DNA from: Nostoc sp. JL34
GTDB taxonomy: Bacteria; Cyanobacteriota; Cyanobacteriia; Cyanobacteriales; Nostocaceae
Direction of reading: 5' to 3'
Length of the DNA stretch: 64,000 bases
NCBI RefSeq assembly: GCF_017114945.1
Contig: NZ_JABXKQ010000175.1
Span: forward strand, 1-64,000
In this document: positions 15,510-23,483 of the stretch, in pieces
Numbering within the stretch: position 1 is the first letter of the stretch
Layout of the letters: each line of letters opens with the position of its first letter
Program-made: the position numbers and the translations under genes
Notes under the pieces: generated by a model
Seen by the model: the letters and a program-made list of their open reading frames with translations, nothing else
What the model was told of the DNA's origin: nothing
Databases searched by the model: none

Positions 15510-17489
15510 TCATAATTCGGAACAGGTAAACTCTGATTTCATTAATGGCAGCATTACAGTAAACTTAGTGCCTACACCAACTTCACTTTCTACAGAAACT
15601 TGACCATGATGTAAATCTACAAGAGTTTTAAGAATCGATAGTCCTAGTCCAGTACCAGGGATATGATCAATATTACTACCACGGTAAAATGGCTCAAATA
15701 TTCGTTGTTGATCTACTACTGAAATACCGATCCCCCTATCTTTAACTTGGAAAATTAATTTTTCCTTTTCGCAAGACAGTTCAAAATTAATTCCAATATT
15801 CGGGCGAGAATACTTAATTGCATTATCAAGCAAATTCTTCAAAATAGGCTCTAACAATTTTTTATCTATATAAGCTGTTAGAGAGTTATCTTGAGTTACA
15901 AAATGGATTGGGTTTTGGCTAACACTCATCTGCATTTGTGCAACTAAATCCTGACAAAAATGAACTAACTCAAGCGGTTTTGGTTCAAAGTTTAATTTTG
16001 CTGCTTCTGCCTTAGAGAAGAACAAAATATCATCCAACATCAGGCTCAGTTGTTCGGTAGCTTTTTGAATATGATCGAGTAATGGTTGGATTTTCTTCTG
16101 TGTACGTTTGTCTACTTCTTCCTTAAGTAAACTATTAGAAAATGAAACAACATTCAGCGGAGTTCGGAATTGATGGCAAACCATAGAAAGAAAACGCGCT
16201 CTAAGTTCGCTAAGTTGTTTAGCTTGTTCTAAAGCTTGGTTAAGACCTAATTCTGCATATTTGTAATCGGTAATATCAATGCCTGCAATCAGTTCGACTG
16301 GTTTTCCCCCAAAATCCAGCACTCCATCCAGCATGGCAACCGCACAGGCTAGCCAGCGCTCCGTGCCGTTTTTTGTCAAAATATTTATCTCTTGGTATTC
16401 AAAGTTACCTGCTTCACCCTGGTTGCGTACCTGCCTACGTTTTTTGCTTTTAATCAGTCGGTGCAGGCCAAAGCCTGTTAGCAGTTCCTCTTTTGTGTAG
16501 CCAGTGAGTTTCTCCACTGCTGGATTTATATAGCAAAGCCGTGTGCCTTGAATCAGAAAAGTGCTAGCATCTGTCGTTTCTGCTAAAGTCCGAAATCTCG
16601 TTGCGTTCAGCCGTAATGCTTCTTCTGTCTGTTTCGATTCAGTAATATCCCAAATACTCCACACTCTCCCAATAATTTTGCCCTCAAGCCACTGAGGTTT
16701 AGAGTAGTGTGCAAAAACTCTCCCATCTTTCAACTCCAGAATATCGTAGCTCTCGAAATCAGATTGGCTAGATACCTCCCAAATCAGCCGACTAAAGGCT
16801 TGTGGATCTTTAAGTTGGTTCTCAAAAAAGGCTTTGCATCGAGGACATTTCTTAGATAGTATTAGCGACTCTGGGATCTGCCACATATCCACAAATTTCT
16901 GATTCAAGCTCAGAATATCTCCCTCAAAGTTAACTGCAACAATACCAATGGCAGTAGATTCGAGACTAGAACGAAGCAAAGAAAGAGATGTTTCTAGTTC
17001 TACTTCTTTTGCCTTGAGTTGAGAAAATTCCTGTTGTAAATTGTCTTTGGTATCCCTTAATTCATCAGTCCACTTTTGTACGCTTAATTCTACTATTTCA
17101 TCAGTTTTCTCACGAGCAAAGGCACAGCCAAATTCCATATCTTGGTGTTTGACATAGTTCATGGATATTTCTACCAGAAATATCCGACCTCCTTTTGTCT
17201 GATAGCGAGATTTAAAGGTAAGGGAGCCCCGTGAGTTAATATCTGACCAATTGTGTAGAGAAAAGTCTATATCTATATCATGTAGCCTCATGGAAAGTAA
17301 TTCCTCACGGGAATACTCAGTCATCAGACAAGTGGCATCGTTGACGTAAAGAAACTGCGCGTTTGCTCCTAAACAGAAGGCAGCATCTACAGCATGATTT
17401 ATTAGGAAATGAGCAAACTTCATCTCTATTTCTGGTTGTAGTGCCCATTGATTGTTTGATCTAGCTAGTGTATATTCTCCAGAATTCAT
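15510..17489 (-). CDS. PAS-domain sensor histidine kinase (scytonemin-associated)
   Basis: A 659-aa soluble kinase with no membrane span. Three PAS regions are visible (about 25-140, 175-295 and 295-415). The second contains a CPRCKAFFENQ stretch with a CxxC pair that could bind metal or sense redox. A coiled linker leads to HisKA (MVCHQFRTPLN, phosphorylated His) and HATPase with N box NLLDNAIKYS, G1 DRGIGI and G2 GTGLGLSI. The start MNSGEYTLA at 17489 has a GGGGAAG ribosome site; a longer non-ATG start at 17513 is less likely. The gene precedes the AraC-type response regulator and is transcribed away from scyA. Sensing UV, light or redox state through the PAS domains is plausible but not shown by the sequence. 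Confidence 0.88.
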   Translation of the reverse strand: MNSGEYTLARSNNQWALQPEIEMKFAHFLINHAVDAAFCLGANAQFLYVNDATCLMTEYSREELLSMRLHDIDIDFSLHNWSDINSRGSLTFKSRYQTKGGRIFLVEISMNYVKHQDMEFGCAFAREKTDEIVELSVQKWTDELRDTKDNLQQEFSQLKAKEVELETSLSLLRSSLESTAIGIVAVNFEGDILSLNQKFVDMWQIPESLILSKKCPRCKAFFENQLKDPQAFSRLIWEVSSQSDFESYDILELKDGRVFAHYSKPQWLEGKIIGRVWSIWDITESKQTEEALRLNATRFRTLAETTDASTFLIQGTRLCYINPAVEKLTGYTKEELLTGFGLHRLIKSKKRRQVRNQGEAGNFEYQEINILTKNGTERWLACAVAMLDGVLDFGGKPVELIAGIDITDYKYAELGLNQALEQAKQLSELRARFLSMVCHQFRTPLNVVSFSNSLLKEEVDKRTQKKIQPLLDHIQKATEQLSLMLDDILFFSKAEAAKLNFEPKPLELVHFCQDLVAQMQMSVSQNPIHFVTQDNSLTAYIDKKLLEPILKNLLDNAIKYSRPNIGINFELSCEKEKLIFQVKDRGIGISVVDQQRIFEPFYRGSNIDHIPGTGLGLSILKTLVDLHHGQVSVESEVGVGTKFTVMLPLMKSEFTCSEL

Positions 17490-17902
17490 ATTTCTACTTC
17501 CCCTGGTAATCAATCAGCACCATAGGCATTGATGAGTTAACAGCCATAACTTACTAAAATCTTTGGTGCATTCTTTGGCTGTTCAAAAATCAAACTGACC
17601 AATAATTTAACAAATCTTACTAATTTGCTTAACAAAAATTATCATACCAGGAAAGCGTAAATTATTGAACCAAATTTTCCTAAAAAAAACCTAAATGTTT
17701 AAAAAACTTGACTATTGACTTAAACAGCTTTTTATAGCAACACAAAATTTAGACAAATCCAATCTAGATTAGTCAATAAACTTTATTAGACAAGAGTTAA
17801 AAACTCTTAATCTATAAGTAGAAAAAATATTTTAAATTTCAATTAGCCCTACACCAAAACTAACTAAATGGTTCAACAACCTAAAATTACTAGGTTTCGA
17901 CT

Positions 17903-17946
17903 GGGAAAAGTTAAAGGATAAAAATCTTTATCCTTTAACTTTTCCC
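17903..17946. ncRNA. Perfect 20-bp hairpin, candidate structured RNA or symmetrical element
   Basis: Arms 17903-17922 and 17927-17946 are exactly complementary with a 4-base loop (AATC). There is no T-run outside the stem, so it is not a classical terminator. It lies about 410 bases upstream of the sensor kinase. It could be a small-RNA hairpin, a processing site or a decayed mobile palindrome. Confidence 0.4.
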
Positions 17947-18550
17947 TCGCCAAGGACTTTAGCGAACTACTAGTACACTGTGGCAGAAGTTTGCCTACCT
18001 TTAACCAGTTGCTTGAGTAGAGACAATTCATGAATTCCCCCTATCTGTCTGGTTAATTAAGATGGTAGTTGGATTTACGCCGTGTTGTACTAGTGTAGAG
18101 TCGTTTGATTTTCAACATAAACGCGATGTGCAGTGCTAGACCTAGCTTAAATGAACTAAATTTCACTCATCAACTTATTTGCTTAATTTATCTTAACTTA
18201 CTCTCTCATGTATCTAACTATATAAAAATATGCTTAAGCATCTGTCGTAAGAAGTACAATTGTACCGAAATTATACGTATATGTTTACGTATAACTTTGT
18301 GTTTGTTTTATCATAAAGAAACACGAAGTTATACTAAGTATAAAATAATGAATTATATGTCAAAAAATATATCTTATCAAGCCATTACATACTGAACGCT
18401 TAGTCATCTCTCTAAGGAAATATAAAAAGTTAATAAATGATGTCTTTCTCGTTACAAATAATTGACCCAAAGAGTTTTTGGTGACAATATAAAGACCGCT
18501 AAATTGACTCATGCTTTAATTCGGATAAAAACTTGTGTAAGTTCTAAAAC

Positions 18551-18597
18551 AAAAGAATTGACAACTAGATCAAAAGATTTTCTATTGCAAATTTGGT
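18551..18597 (+). promoter_or_regulatory. scyA upstream direct repeat R1 (promoter-like)
   Basis: Shares about 37 aligned bases with R2 and R3. It contains TTGACA (18558-18563) and TCTATT (18581-18586) separated by exactly 17 bases, a sigma-70-like spacing, with the core ATCAAAAGATTT between them. Confidence 0.65.
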
Positions 18598-18670
18598 AAT
18601 GTAGCGCTTCTGCGATCGCAAAATATCATCTTTCAGGGTGACTAAGTTGCAAATGTCACAATCACAATTA

Positions 18671-18720
18671 AAGCGAAAGAATTGACACCCAGATCAAAAG
18701 ATTTTTTATTGCAAATTAGG
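18671..18720 (+). promoter_or_regulatory. scyA upstream direct repeat R2 (promoter-like)
   Basis: Best-formed copy: TTGACA (18682-18687), a 17-base spacer containing ATCAAAAGATTT, and TTTATT (18705-18710). It shares the leader AAGCGAAA with R3 and AAGCGAAT with the trpE copy. It repeats R1 after about 124 bases. Confidence 0.68.
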
Positions 18721-18920
18721 TTTTCATCATAATAATTACCACAAGCTAAGAACCTCCTCAGGCAATTCAGTAAGTAGATCGGTGCTATTAAAGCTAGCTA
18801 TATTAAGCTTTGTAAAGATTCTGAGACGTATTTGAGTTCAGGTTAGTTGCTACTTTATACACCTTTAGATGATTTAGTTTTTCCCCGCTAATCTACTCAA
18901 GTACTGTAGTCATCACCATA

Positions 18921-18970
18921 GAAGCGAAAAATTTGACACCCACATCAAAAGATTTTTGATTGCACAACAG
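18921..18970 (+). promoter_or_regulatory. scyA upstream direct repeat R3 (promoter-like)
   Basis: The scyA-proximal copy: GAAGCGAAAAA, TTGACA (18933-18938), core ATCAAAAGATTT, TTGATT (18956-18961). If it is a promoter the scyA leader would be about 240 bases. It could equally be an operator for the AraC-type regulator. Confidence 0.65.
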
Positions 18971-19209
18971 TCTTTGTCTCCACTATTCTGATCACAAGGA
19001 GCACAGCCTCAAATATTTGTATGCTTTCGATAAAAATTTTTTGGTACTGCGCTCACAAGCATCAATCAGCAGCGATCAACCATTTCTACTATCGCTCAAG
19101 CTAGGTCATAGCTGTAGTAAACAACAGAGTTGTTTGTATTAAGTATTTCTTGCGCTGCGATTGTAAATTAAAAAGCCTTTGTTTAACTTTCTGTAATTAC
19201 GTGAAACCA

Positions 19210-21090
19210 ATGAGTCAAAACTATACTGGTTCAAACTCTCCTCTCATCATCACTGAGCCATACAAGGAACTTCCCGCAAACAGATATGTAGAATCTGTGT
19301 CTGACTCCCTCAAGGTTGATGAATTGGAGAAGAATGAGGGAATTCAGCCTTTTTTAAACGATCAAACAACCCCAACGCTCTCAGTTGCCGATGCGATCGC
19401 TCAAATGTTGGAAAATTTGGGAGTAGGCTACGCTTTTGGTGTAGCCGGTGGTGCAATGGCCAGCCTTTGGGGTGCGCTATCCAATAGCACTATAGAAGTG
19501 TTGAACTTCCGCCATGAAGCCGGAGCCGCATTTGCAGCCACCGAAGCTTACTTTGCTAATAATCGCCCCACTGTAGTTTTTACCACAGCAGGGCCGGGGA
19601 TCACCAACGCCATCACCGGATTATTTGCGGCTCGTGGTGAAGGTGCCAAGGTAATTTTACTGTCGGCTTGCACCTCAGCACCGCAGCGTGGACGTTGGGC
19701 AATTCAAGAAACTAGCACTTATACCTTGCCTAGTGGAGGAATTTTTACCTCAGGAGCGCTATTCAACTATGCAATCACTATTGAATCTGCGGCTCAATTA
19801 CCGCAGATTTTTCGTAAATTGGCTTTAGCTTTGGCCCAACCAGGCGGATTTGTTGCCCATTTGAGCATTCCCACCGCTGTGCAAACAAGTTTAGTTGAGG
19901 ATATAGCCTTACCCCAACTAGATGTTTCTCCATTTCCAATGACTGCTTCAAAAGAAGCGATCGCAAAATCTGTAGAGTTATTATCATCTGGCCCCTTTGC
20001 CATCTGGGTTGGTTTCGGTGCGCGTGATGCAGCAGATGAAATCCGCCAACTTGCGGAAAAAACCGGAGCAGGCGTCATCTGTTCCCCCCGTGGTAAAGGT
20101 ATCTTCCCCGAAGATCATCCCCAGTTTGTGGGTGTCACAGGTTTAGGTGGTCACGCTTCCGTATTAACTTATATGGAAGAACAACCTCCACTACGTACAC
20201 TCGTATTAGGAACCCGCCTTGGTGAACCGACTTCCTTTTGGAGTCAGGCGCTAGTTCCAAAAGGAGGCTTTGTCCATGTCGATATTGATCCAGAAGTACC
20301 AGGAGTAGCCTATCCTCACGTTGAAACTTTCGGAGTTCGCTCTGATATCAAAGCTTTTGTGAAAGAGTTGTTGCAGCAATTACCAGATGCTCCTCATTCC
20401 CCAATGTCGTTACCTCGTCCAGAACATAAAGCAATTGAACCTGCACCAGACGTAGATTACCCAGTGCGGCCAGAAGTATTGATGGCAGCAATTCAAAAAA
20501 TCATTGTTGAGGGTAGTGATGCGATAGTTATGGCAGAGTGCGGTAACTCCTTTACTTGGTCAACTCATTTACTGCAATTTGCCGAAGCCAATCGTTACCG
20601 AGTCAGCACCGGAGTCGGCGCAATGGGTCACGCTGTTACTGGAGTGTTGGGTGCAGCGCTGGCGAACAATAGCAAAGCTGTAGGTATTGTCGGCGATGGG
20701 GCAATGCTGATGAATAACGAAATCAGCACAGCCGTGAAATACAAAATTCCTGCAATCTGGATTGTACTCAACGATGCACGTTACAACATGTGCCATCAAG
20801 GGATGAAAATCTTGGGATTAAAGGGTGCAGATGCAACACTTCCACCCACAAACTTCGCCATGATTGCTCGTGGGATGGGAGCAGAAGCGATCGTAGTCGT
20901 CAGAGAGTCGGATATTGAACCAGCATTAGAACAAGCGATCGCATCAAATGTTCCCTTTCTGATTGATGTCGTGATTGATGCTGATCGCCCAGCACCCTCT
21001 GGTGGACGTAATAAAAGTTTGGCTGCACAAGGAGTCAAATCAAGTTCGGCTAAAAATCCAGCCAAGCAAGTTTCATTTCCAATGATTTGA
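19210..21090 (+). CDS. scyA: ScyA, thiamin-diphosphate enzyme of scytonemin synthesis
   Basis: A 626-aa acetolactate-synthase-like protein. In characterised scytonemin pathways ScyA condenses indole-3-pyruvate with p-hydroxyphenylpyruvate to a beta-ketoacid. The N-terminal ThDP domain has the activating Glu in NFRHEAGAAFAA. The C-terminal ThDP/Mg site reads GDGAMLMNNEISTAVKYKIP, with downstream LNDARYNM. A 50-residue N-terminal extension precedes the fold. The ATG at 19210 (MSQNYTG) is chosen over an upstream TTG at 19150. It is cytoplasmic, first gene of the cluster, and preceded by three promoter-like repeats. The 300-base gap to scyB holds a possible MITE. Confidence 0.95.
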   Translation: MSQNYTGSNSPLIITEPYKELPANRYVESVSDSLKVDELEKNEGIQPFLNDQTTPTLSVADAIAQMLENLGVGYAFGVAGGAMASLWGALSNSTIEVLNFRHEAGAAFAATEAYFANNRPTVVFTTAGPGITNAITGLFAARGEGAKVILLSACTSAPQRGRWAIQETSTYTLPSGGIFTSGALFNYAITIESAAQLPQIFRKLALALAQPGGFVAHLSIPTAVQTSLVEDIALPQLDVSPFPMTASKEAIAKSVELLSSGPFAIWVGFGARDAADEIRQLAEKTGAGVICSPRGKGIFPEDHPQFVGVTGLGGHASVLTYMEEQPPLRTLVLGTRLGEPTSFWSQALVPKGGFVHVDIDPEVPGVAYPHVETFGVRSDIKAFVKELLQQLPDAPHSPMSLPRPEHKAIEPAPDVDYPVRPEVLMAAIQKIIVEGSDAIVMAECGNSFTWSTHLLQFAEANRYRVSTGVGAMGHAVTGVLGAALANNSKAVGIVGDGAMLMNNEISTAVKYKIPAIWIVLNDARYNMCHQGMKILGLKGADATLPPTNFAMIARGMGAEAIVVVRESDIEPALEQAIASNVPFLIDVVIDADRPAPSGGRNKSLAAQGVKSSSAKNPAKQVSFPMI

Positions 21091-21120
21091 CTTTAAAAGC
21101 TTGCAATCTCATTCAATTCT

Positions 21121-21330
21121 TATAGACACAAAAACACTCCAAGAAGGCGGAATTTACAACGCAGTTTGGATTTGTCTATTCAGCAAAGGATGGATTTAGA
21201 AGCGACAAAAACTTTATTCCAGCCAAAAACATACTCAGTAAACTGGAATTTCAAATTTTCGATTTTTGAACATTAAAGTTTTTTCTAACTTCATCCTATC
21301 TTAATCTTCGAGAGTGTTTTTATATCTATA
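21121..21330. mobile_element. Possible MITE between scyA and scyB
   Basis: Bases 21121-21139 (TATAGACACAAAAACACTC) are complementary to 21312-21330 at 17 of 19 positions, bounding about 210 non-coding bases. No target duplication is obvious, so it could instead be a structured untranslated region. Confidence 0.4.
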
Positions 21331-21394
21331 TCTTTACATTTTGTAATGGTCATTACTTTCTCTAACCAATACTAAACAATATCGAGAGGTGAAA

Positions 21395-22456
21395 ATGCTG
21401 CTATTTGAAACTGTTAGAGAAATGGGTCACGAACAAGTTCTCTTCTGTCATGGTAAAAATCCCGAAATTAAGGCAATTATTGCCATCCATGATACGACCT
21501 TGGGCCCAGCAATGGGAGCTACAAGACTCATGCCTTATGTCAATGAAGAAGCTGCTTTAAAAGATGCACTTCGTCTAAGTCGGGGAATGACATATAAAGC
21601 AGCCTGTGCCAACATTCCGGCTGGTGGAGGAAAAGCAGTCATCATTGCTAATCCTGAAAATAAAACAGATGATCTATTGAGAGCTTACGGACGTTTTGTT
21701 GATAGCTTGAATGGGCGTTTTATTACCGGGCAAGATGTTAACATCACCCCAGACGATGTGCGGACAATCAGTCAAGAAACTAAATATGTTGTTGGGGTAT
21801 CAGAAAAATCTGGTGGGCCTGCTCCCATAACATCACTAGGAGTTTTTCTCGGAATTAAAGCTGCTGTAGAATCTCGTTGGCAGAGCCAAAGACTTGATGG
21901 CATGAAAATTGCAGTTCAAGGCTTAGGAAATGTCGGCAAAAATCTCTGTCGGCATTTACATGAGCATGATGTCCAGCTTTTTGTTAGCGATGTAGATCCA
22001 GCAAAAGCGGAAGAGGTAAAACGACTTTTTGGGGCAACTGTTGTTGAACCAAGCGAAATTTATGCTCTTGATGTAGATATTTTTTCTCCTTGTGCTTTAG
22101 GAGGAATTCTTAATAGTCATACAATTCCTTTTCTGCAAGCTTCGATTATTGCTGGTGCAGCTAATAATCAATTGGATAATGAGCAACTACATAGTCAAAT
22201 GCTTGCCAAAAAAGGGATTCTTTACAGCCCTGATTATGTAATTAATGCCGGAGGGTTAATTAATGTTTACAACGAGATGATTGGTTATGACGAAGAAAAA
22301 GCTTTCAAACAAGTGCATAACATTTATGACACGCTGTTAGCAATTTTTGATATTGCTAAAGCCCAGGGAGTTACTACTAACGATGCTGCCAGACGATTAG
22401 CAGAAGACCGAATCAACAATAGTAAGCGAAACAAAACTAAAGCGATCGCAGCTTAA
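21395..22456 (+). CDS. scyB: ScyB, tryptophan dehydrogenase
   Basis: A 353-aa Glu/Leu/Phe/Val-dehydrogenase family enzyme. In the pathway it oxidatively deaminates L-tryptophan to indole-3-pyruvate with NAD+, supplying one ScyA substrate. The catalytic/substrate region is MGATRLMPYVNEEAALKDAL followed by AGGGKAVI (active Lys). The nucleotide fold starts VQGLGNVGKNLC. ATG 21395 follows a GAGAGG ribosome site at 21384-21389; an overlapping GTG at 21389 is part of that site. The C-terminus ends in a basic tail containing a HIP1 octamer in the DNA. The gene is spaced 25 bases from scyC, so the two are almost certainly cotranscribed. Confidence 0.95.
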   Translation: MLLFETVREMGHEQVLFCHGKNPEIKAIIAIHDTTLGPAMGATRLMPYVNEEAALKDALRLSRGMTYKAACANIPAGGGKAVIIANPENKTDDLLRAYGRFVDSLNGRFITGQDVNITPDDVRTISQETKYVVGVSEKSGGPAPITSLGVFLGIKAAVESRWQSQRLDGMKIAVQGLGNVGKNLCRHLHEHDVQLFVSDVDPAKAEEVKRLFGATVVEPSEIYALDVDIFSPCALGGILNSHTIPFLQASIIAGAANNQLDNEQLHSQMLAKKGILYSPDYVINAGGLINVYNEMIGYDEEKAFKQVHNIYDTLLAIFDIAKAQGVTTNDAARRLAEDRINNSKRNKTKAIAA

Positions 22457-22481
22457 TTGTTATTATCTTCAGGAGTGAAAA

Positions 22482-23453
22482 GTGGAAAGAAATACTTTTG
22501 CAACATCAGCTTACATTGCTACTTCACCAGAGAACGCCTTTGACTACCTTTGTAGTTTAAAGAATTTAGATGAATGGACGCTTTACAGCCGGATGAAAGA
22601 GCAAATTGATGAAGATACCTGGCTTGGAACTGCATCCGGTTATCACAAAAATCTTTACTATCATGTTAAAAAACTAGAAAACCCGCTTTTCTACGGTATT
22701 GAGTGGCATTGTGGATTAGAGTATCAAAAATATTATCAGGTTTACCCTGTTTTGCTGTTTCCTACAGACTACATTGAGCCGGGAACAGATGAAAAAGGTG
22801 TGTACTTTCACTGGTTGAGCTTTGTCGATCCCAAACGGCAGACTCAGATGATTATGCAGGGAATTCACACCGTACACACTTCTGAATGTCGTTCTCTCAA
22901 AGGTAATTTGGAACGCAAAGCTGGTCTAACTTCAGCAGCTAAAGGAAGCCACTTTATCGATACTGACACTATCTATGTTGACGCTCCAATTGAAATTGGC
23001 ATTGAATACTTAAAAGATTTACAAAATATAGATGAATGGGCACACTTACTGCAACCAAATGGTGAGATAGGTGTTGAATCAGGTGAATTCAAAGATGAAT
23101 ATGACCAAAAGGTAAAAGTTTCTGTACGGCTGCATAGTCTGAGTAAATACTACTTACTTGAACAAGAACACTTTTATCCAGACTACGAATATTATCAGCG
23201 TTCTGTAGCATTACTTATCCCAACTGCCTATGCTTTTGCAGATCCAGAAGCTTCTGGTTTTATCCTGCATCGAATCACATTCTGGAAAACAGATGGAACT
23301 GTCACCCACGGCAAACTTCAAATTGAAGACTTTGGCGCTGAGAGCATGAACATCAAACGTTTACTCGAAGCCAAAGCTGGCAACCTCAAATCATTTGATC
23401 GGGGAATGAGCTATCTACCAAAAACTCCAGAATCATTAGTGGCTAGTAACTAG
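22482..23453 (+). CDS. scyC: ScyC, cyclase of scytonemin monomer formation
   Basis: A 323-aa protein that in the pathway cyclises and decarboxylates the ScyA product to the tricyclic ketone monomer. It starts at GTG 22482 after AGGAGTG. The protein looks like a tandem duplication. Residues about 5-150 (ATSPENAFDYLCSLKNLDEW) and about 165-310 (VDAPIEIGIEYLKDLQNIDEW) share pattern and spacing resembling SRPBCC/START-type cavities, a fold common among cyclases. There is no signal peptide, so it is cytoplasmic. scyD follows after 30 bases. The duplication and fold are my reading and need structural confirmation. Confidence 0.93.
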   Translation: MERNTFATSAYIATSPENAFDYLCSLKNLDEWTLYSRMKEQIDEDTWLGTASGYHKNLYYHVKKLENPLFYGIEWHCGLEYQKYYQVYPVLLFPTDYIEPGTDEKGVYFHWLSFVDPKRQTQMIMQGIHTVHTSECRSLKGNLERKAGLTSAAKGSHFIDTDTIYVDAPIEIGIEYLKDLQNIDEWAHLLQPNGEIGVESGEFKDEYDQKVKVSVRLHSLSKYYLLEQEHFYPDYEYYQRSVALLIPTAYAFADPEASGFILHRITFWKTDGTVTHGKLQIEDFGAESMNIKRLLEAKAGNLKSFDRGMSYLPKTPESLVASN

Positions 23454-23483
23454 TTAAAGGGCTAATAAGCAACATTGCAACAC

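Larger units (their letters stand above)
17490..19209. other. 1.7-kb divergent control region between sensor kinase and scyA
   Basis: No credible gene. It carries a perfect 20-bp hairpin (17903-17946) and a second inverted repeat (18291-18304 with 18319-18332). It also has three promoter-like direct repeats (18551-18597, 18671-18720, 18921-18970) on the scyA side. Its size and structure suggest complex regulation of the pathway. Confidence 0.7.

Noticed and set aside
18105-18395. 96-codon plus-strand frame in the scyA control region
   Set aside because: AT-rich, unusual composition, no ribosome site, and it overlaps inverted repeats.
18960-19142. 60-codon frame just before scyA
   Set aside because: Starts inside repeat R3 and has no protein-like pattern; it is more likely leader RNA.
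19150-19209. TTG start adding 20 residues to ScyA
   Set aside because: The extension (CDCKLKSLCLTFCNY) is not typical, and the ATG at 19210 gives the family N-terminus.
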